Shown here piece after piece: positions 6,459-9,380 of a DNA stretch of 9,380 nucleotides. Source of the DNA: CAZNYN01 sp964422205 (GTDB lineage: Bacteria > Synergistota > Synergistia > Synergistales > Synergistaceae); the NCBI GenBank assembly GCA_964422205.1, contig CAYRAI010000059.1, forward strand, positions 1 through 9,380. Reading direction: 5' to 3'. Under the pieces are notes generated by a model. The model was given only the letters and a program-made list of their open reading frames with translations, had not been told where the DNA came from and did no database searches. Position numbers and translations under genes: made by a program. Within the stretch, counting starts at the first letter, position 1. Each line of letters begins with the position of its first letter.

Positions 6459-6812
6459 TTAGTCAACCAGCTGAATTACCGCCATCGGAGAGGCGTCGCC
6501 GACGCGAGCGCCGAGCTTGACTATTCTTGTATAACCGCCCTTGCGGTCGGCATATTTGGGACCAAGTTCATTGAAGAGCTTAGTAACGGCCTCTTTATGG
6601 GGCAGACGGGCAATGACAAGACGACGGTCGTTTAAGTCTCCTGATTTTGCCTTTGTTATAAGCTTTTCGGCCACACGACGGACTTCTTTAGCCCTTGTCG
6701 TCGTGGTCACGATGCTGCCCTCAATGAAGAGACTGGCAGCCATATTGCCGAGCATGGCCCACCTATGGGAACTGCAGCGTCCCAACCGCCTTGTTGTTAC
6801 GCGGTGTCTCAT
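6459..6812 (-). CDS. rplQ: 50S ribosomal protein bL17
   Basis: A 117-residue L17, a bacterial large-subunit protein near the peptide exit tunnel. The family signature is complete: MRHR...LGR..SHR.AMLGNMA.SLF.EGSI.TT..RAKEVRR across residues 1-46, followed by the basic ARLPHKEAVTKLF segment and a C-terminal strand (GGYTRIVKLGARVGDASPMAVIQL). The ATG is 3 nt after the rpoA stop. Its ribosome-binding site AAGGAGG (6827-6821) lies within the final Lys-Glu-Glu codons of rpoA, with an 8-nt spacer. rpoA-rplQ is the classical end of the alpha operon; here the transcript appears to continue into the ECF genes because no hairpin separates them. Confidence 0.98.
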   Translation of the reverse strand: MRHRVTTRRLGRCSSHRWAMLGNMAASLFIEGSIVTTTTRAKEVRRVAEKLITKAKSGDLNDRRLVIARLPHKEAVTKLFNELGPKYADRKGGYTRIVKLGARVGDASPMAVIQLVD

Positions 6813-6815
6813 TGA

Positions 6816-7874
6816 TTACTCCTCCTTCTGATCGTTTATGTCGATGTCATCGTCATCATCAAGCGGCGTGCTGATGTCTCCGCTAAGATGAAGATCGAAT
6901 TTGGACAGTTTTTCCTCAATCTCTCGCAGAGAGATCTTGCCGAGGTTACGTATCTTAAGGAGGTCGTCTCTGGTTCTGGAAACAAGCTCTCCAATGATAT
7001 GTACTCCGCCGCGGAGGAGGCAGTTTTCACTGCGCACTGAGAGTTCAAGGTCACGAACCGGTCTTGCATATATTGAATTTTCACCCATCGGGAAGCCTGC
7101 TATTGCAGCCTGTTTCTCCATGGATTGGACCGGAGATGCGGCTTTTGCCGCATCATCGTTCTTTATGATCTCGTCAAGCGCGCTTGTGCCTGGGCCGGCT
7201 AGGCTGTCAACAACAGAGGCATAGTAGCCTTTGAGTATTCTGCTTGCCTGAATAACCGCTGACTCCGGGGTCACAACTCCGTTAGTCCAAATCTCAAGCG
7301 TAAGGCTGTCATAGTCTGTACGCTGTCCCATACGTTTATCCTGAATATCGTATTTTACCCTTTTGACCGGCGAGAAGAGTGCATCTGCCTGAAGTGCGTC
7401 TACAGGCAGGAAGGACGCTCTGGGACGGTCTATGGGAGCATAACCGGTTCCTGTGCTGACATATATATCCATTACAATTGAGAAATTTTCCTCGATTGTG
7501 CAAATATATGCGTCTGGATCAGGGAACTCTATTTCGCTGTCAGGCTCAATATCTGAAGCCTTGATCACCTTAGGCCCGTTAACCTCAAGATGAAGAGTTC
7601 TAACTGCGCTTGAGTGGCAGTGAACCGGTATGTGTTTAAGGTTCACCAAAAGTTCAATAACATCCTCTTTTACCCCGGGAATAGTACTGAACTCGTGGAG
7701 GACACCCTCAATACGCACTGCAATGATTGCAGCGCCACTGATGGAAGAGAGCAATACTCTGCGCAGTGAATTGCCGAGTGTTACCCCGTAACCTCTTTCA
7801 AGAGGCTCAATGGTTATTTTTCCGTACGACGGGGTGGATTCTTGTACTATGATCTCATGACGATCATGCTCCAT
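6816..7874 (-). CDS. rpoA: DNA-directed RNA polymerase subunit alpha
   Basis: Alpha subunit of RNA polymerase; its dimer nucleates core assembly, and its C-terminal domain binds UP elements and activators. I start it at the ATG at 7874, which has AAAGGTGG (7890-7883) 8 nt upstream, giving 352 residues. An in-frame GTG at 7886 would add four residues but has a weaker site. The N-terminal domain (about 10-224) includes YGKITIEPLERGYGVTLGNS, LRRVLLSS and HEFSTIPGV. The C-terminal domain (about 270-328) has VRSENCL, with Arg281 equivalent to the DNA-contacting Arg265 of E. coli, and NLGKISL. Alpha is usually about 310-330 residues. The excess comes from a linker of about 45 residues (225-269) and an acidic tail ending in a run of five Asp (339-343) and KEE. 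The last codons also form the rplQ ribosome-binding site. Confidence 0.97.
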   Translation of the reverse strand: MEHDRHEIIVQESTPSYGKITIEPLERGYGVTLGNSLRRVLLSSISGAAIIAVRIEGVLHEFSTIPGVKEDVIELLVNLKHIPVHCHSSAVRTLHLEVNGPKVIKASDIEPDSEIEFPDPDAYICTIEENFSIVMDIYVSTGTGYAPIDRPRASFLPVDALQADALFSPVKRVKYDIQDKRMGQRTDYDSLTLEIWTNGVVTPESAVIQASRILKGYYASVVDSLAGPGTSALDEIIKNDDAAKAASPVQSMEKQAAIAGFPMGENSIYARPVRDLELSVRSENCLLRGGVHIIGELVSRTRDDLLKIRNLGKISLREIEEKLSKFDLHLSGDISTPLDDDDDIDINDQKEE

Positions 7875-7882
7875 ATTCTCCC

Positions 7883-7890
7883 CCACCTTT
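7883..7890 (-). promoter_or_regulatory. Ribosome-binding site favouring the ATG start of rpoA
   Basis: AAAGGTGG on the minus strand, 8 nt upstream of the ATG at 7874-7872. The alternative GTG start at 7886-7884 lies inside this very motif, so the site would be buried if GTG were used. The only purine run before the GTG is AGGG next to the rpsD stop. Confidence 0.6.
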
Positions 7891-7897
7891 CGTTTCC

Positions 7898-8524
7898 CTA
7901 ACGGGCATAGAATTCGACGACGAGCTGTTCGTTTACAGGCACTTCGATCTGCTCGCGAATAGGCGCCGTTACGACAGTGCCTGTCATTGACTCGGCATTA
8001 AATGAGAGCCATGCCGGGATGCTGCGTGCAGCAGCTGCCTCTGAATTTTCCTTGAGAACAACAACGTCTCTGCTGCCCTCTGCAACCGCTATAACATCTC
8101 CGGGCTTAAGCAGTGCGCTGGGGATGTCAAGCTTGCGTCCGTTGACAGTAAAATGTCCGTGGCAAACGAGCTGGCGCGCCTGATTGCGGCTAACGCCAAA
8201 TCCAAGGCGATAGACGACGTTGTCAAGACGGCGCTCAAGAAGCTGGAGGAAATTATGTCCTGTCTGTCCCGCCATGTTTGTAGCCTTATCGTATACTGTG
8301 CTGAACTGAGTCTCGTTAAGGCAGTAGAAGCGGCGAAGCTTCTGCTTCTCGCGAAGACGGAGTCCGTATTCACTCATCTTTCCGCGGCGGGTACCATGCT
8401 GTCCCGGCTTGGAATTACGCTTTGTGAGTCCGCATTTCTCTGTGTAGCAGCGGTCTCCCTTTAGAAAGAGCTTCGCACCTTCTGCACGGCAAAGCCTGCA
8501 AACAGGTCCTGTGTATCTGCTCAT
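7898..8524 (-). CDS. rpsD: 30S ribosomal protein uS4 (zinc-finger type)
   Basis: A 208-residue S4, a primary 16S rRNA binder that nucleates 30S assembly and contributes to decoding accuracy. It is the cysteine-containing form: Cys9, Cys12, Cys26 and Cys31 make a CxxC-x13-CxxxxC zinc site at the N-terminus. The core has SEYGLRLREKQKLRRFY (51-67), followed by the S4 RNA-binding domain at about 97-160 (ERRLDNVVYRLGF, SRNQARQLV.HGHFTVNG). The C-terminal segment ends in EFYAR. The ATG has AAGGAGGT (8543-8536) upstream with a longish 11-nt spacer. S4 is a known autogenous regulator of its operon in E. coli, but I saw no recognisable S4 pseudoknot in the short spacers here. Its place between rpsK and rpoA is the classical alpha-operon order. 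Confidence 0.98.
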   Translation of the reverse strand: MSRYTGPVCRLCRAEGAKLFLKGDRCYTEKCGLTKRNSKPGQHGTRRGKMSEYGLRLREKQKLRRFYCLNETQFSTVYDKATNMAGQTGHNFLQLLERRLDNVVYRLGFGVSRNQARQLVCHGHFTVNGRKLDIPSALLKPGDVIAVAEGSRDVVVLKENSEAAAARSIPAWLSFNAESMTGTVVTAPIREQIEVPVNEQLVVEFYAR

Positions 8525-8548
8525 ACTTGTAAGTTACCTCCTTTTAGC

Positions 8549-8941
8549 CTACACGCGGCGCCGTTTAGGAGGACGGCATCCGTTGTGCGGGATCGGCGTT
8601 GCATCGCGGATTACGTTCACCTGAAGTCCGGCCGCCTGAAGCGAACGGATAGCAGATTCACGGCCCGGTCCGGGACCCTTTACGATTACATCGATTTCGA
8701 CGACACCATGGTCCTGTGCAACTTTTGCTGCCTGGGCTGCTGACATCTGAGCCGCATATGGGGTTGACTTACGTGTGCCCTTAAAGCCCACGTTTCCGCC
8801 AGAAGCCCATGAAAGTGCGTTGCCCTGCTTGTCTGTAAGCGTCACTATGGTGTTGTTGAATGTTGAAAAAATATGCGCTACACCATAGCTTATATTTTTC
8901 TTTTCCTTGCGTTTACGACTGCGCTGTACGCGTTTGGCCAC
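8549..8941 (-). CDS. rpsK: 30S ribosomal protein uS11
   Basis: A 130-residue S11, a platform protein of the small subunit that helps shape the E site and the anti-Shine-Dalgarno region. Family features are the basic N-terminus (MAKRVQRSRKRKEKK), FNNTIVTLTD (28-37), GFKGTRKSTPYAAQ (52-65), GPGPGRESAIRSL (89-101) and the C-terminus DATPIPHNGCRPPKRRR (113-129). The start codon is GTG (8941-8939), not ATG. It is supported by AGGGAGG at 8957-8951 with a 9-nt spacer and by the standard N-terminus. It lies 25 nt after rpsM and 24 nt before rpsD. Confidence 0.98.
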   Translation of the reverse strand: MAKRVQRSRKRKEKKNISYGVAHIFSTFNNTIVTLTDKQGNALSWASGGNVGFKGTRKSTPYAAQMSAAQAAKVAQDHGVVEIDVIVKGPGPGRESAIRSLQAAGLQVNVIRDATPIPHNGCRPPKRRRV

Positions 8942-8966
8942 CTGTTGTTCCCTCCCTGGTTAAGCC

Positions 8967-9344
8967 TTACTTCGTGGCTTTCTTCTTGCCCGCGACTGTC
9001 CTCTTGGGACCCTTACGTGTGCGGGCGTTTGTCTTAGTCTTCTGACCACGGACAGGGAGACCCTGGCGATGTCTTAGACCACGGTAGCAACCGATATCCA
9101 TGAGACGCTTGATGTTCATAGCTATCTCACGGCGAAGGTCACCTTCTACCGTATGATTGTTTTCAATTTCTGCACGCAGCTTCTGCTCTTCCTCTTCAGT
9201 AAGGTCTTTGACCCTTGTGTCGGGGTTGATGCCTGTTACTTCAATGATCTGCTGTGCAACTGCCGGCCCTATACCAAATATATATGTAAGGGCTATCTCG
9301 ATTCTTTTCTCACGCGGCAGGTCGACACCGGCTAAACGAGCCAT
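8967..9344 (-). CDS. rpsM: 30S ribosomal protein uS13
   Basis: A 125-residue S13, a head protein of the small subunit that contacts the 50S subunit through intersubunit bridges and touches P-site tRNA with its C-terminal tail. Family features are MARLAGVDLPREKRIEIALTYI at the N-terminus, the helix-turn-helix region GIGPAVAQQII (24-34), and the conserved GCYRGLRHRQGLPVRGQKTK and NARTRKGPKR tail (85-115), ending in a lysine-rich stretch. AAGGAGG (9360-9354) is 9 nt before the ATG and overlaps the last rpmJ codons, so the two genes are probably translationally linked. rpmJ-rpsM-rpsK-rpsD is the standard bacterial order. Confidence 0.98.
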   Translation of the reverse strand: MARLAGVDLPREKRIEIALTYIFGIGPAVAQQIIEVTGINPDTRVKDLTEEEEQKLRAEIENNHTVEGDLRREIAMNIKRLMDIGCYRGLRHRQGLPVRGQKTKTNARTRKGPKRTVAGKKKATK

Positions 9345-9350
9345 ACCCTG

Positions 9351-9380
9351 CTACCTCCTTGCTCCCTGACGCTGTTTGTG
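9351..9380 (-). CDS. rpmJ: 50S ribosomal protein bL36, C-terminal fragment cut by the window edge
   Basis: Only nine codons and a TAG stop are inside the window, reading HKQRQGARR. HKQRQG is the diagnostic end of L36 (usually ...NPKHKQRQG); L36 is a zinc-binding protein of about 37 residues. The position just upstream of rpsM is where rpmJ belongs. This copy seems to carry three extra residues (ARR) after the usual terminal glycine, because the frame runs through the rpsM ribosome-binding site before stopping. The zinc ligands lie outside the window. Confidence 0.9.
   Translation of the reverse strand, partial: HKQRQGARR
9354..9360 (-). promoter_or_regulatory. rpsM ribosome-binding site embedded in the rpmJ reading frame
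   Basis: AAGGAGG on the minus strand overlaps the last three sense codons of rpmJ, which encode Ala-Arg-Arg. The rpmJ TAG follows immediately, and 9 nt separate the site from the rpsM ATG. A ribosome terminating on rpmJ would cover this site. Confidence 0.85.

Noticed and set aside
6446..6471. TTGACT and TATAAT close together on the minus strand at the rplQ-ecfA1 junction
   Set aside because: Only 4 nt separate the two hexamers, far from the 17 nt needed. TATAAT overlaps the ecfA1 ATG, and the hexamer at proper -35 spacing (TAATTC) is a poor match. Not called as a promoter.
1..9380. Search for CRISPR repeats, tRNA/rRNA genes, transposases, toxin-antitoxin pairs or a new defence system
   Set aside because: Apart from one 11-bp tandem duplication no spaced repeats were seen, and no tRNA-like cloverleaf or mobile-element gene. 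All sizeable frames are explained by known housekeeping families, so no novel system can be supported.

Overview
The window is a continuous run of genes on the minus strand, so it reads biologically from position 9380 down to 1. It is the distal part of a bacterial ribosomal-protein (alpha/spc) operon and what follows it. The order is rpmJ (last codons only), rpsM, rpsK, rpsD, rpoA, rplQ, ecfA1, ecfA2, ecfT, truA, an mreB-family gene, a small cysteine-cluster gene, and L-lysine 6-aminotransferase (lat). A strong intrinsic terminator follows lat. No credible gene lies on the plus strand, and no RNA gene, CRISPR array, insertion sequence or phage gene was seen.

Organism: clearly bacterial. The order rplQ-ecfA1-ecfA2-ecfT-truA is the arrangement known from Firmicutes and some related anaerobic lineages. 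A zinc-type S4, an MreB (rod-shaped cell) and a lysine aminotransferase suggest an amino-acid-using anaerobe. My best guess is Synergistota (Cloacibacillus/Synergistes-like). This rests on general resemblance and was not tested; a Firmicutes-related lineage is the alternative.

Layout. (1) 9380-6459: ribosome and RNA polymerase genes with good ribosome-binding sites and gaps of 3-25 nt. (2) 6452-3224: the shared energizing module of an ECF vitamin/metal importer (two ATPases plus EcfT, no substrate-binding S subunit here) and the tRNA pseudouridine synthase truA. These are tightly packed or overlapping, so translation is probably coupled from rplQ onward. (3) 3223-1650: a 91-nt gap, the mreB-family gene with a TTG start, then 7 nt later a small CxxCxxCC protein. 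(4) 1649-1427: a 223-nt AT-rich intergenic region with a candidate promoter, a weak hairpin plus T-run and a perfect tandem 11-bp repeat. (5) 1426-1: lat and its terminator. No gene-free stretch exceeds 300 bases.

Functionally the first two blocks are housekeeping: translation, transcription, tRNA modification and micronutrient uptake. mreB adds cell-shape control, and lat is a separate catabolic or biosynthetic gene with its own leader. I found no evidence of a new multi-gene system. The most useful second looks are the lat leader, the start-site details and the extended RpoA linker and tail.
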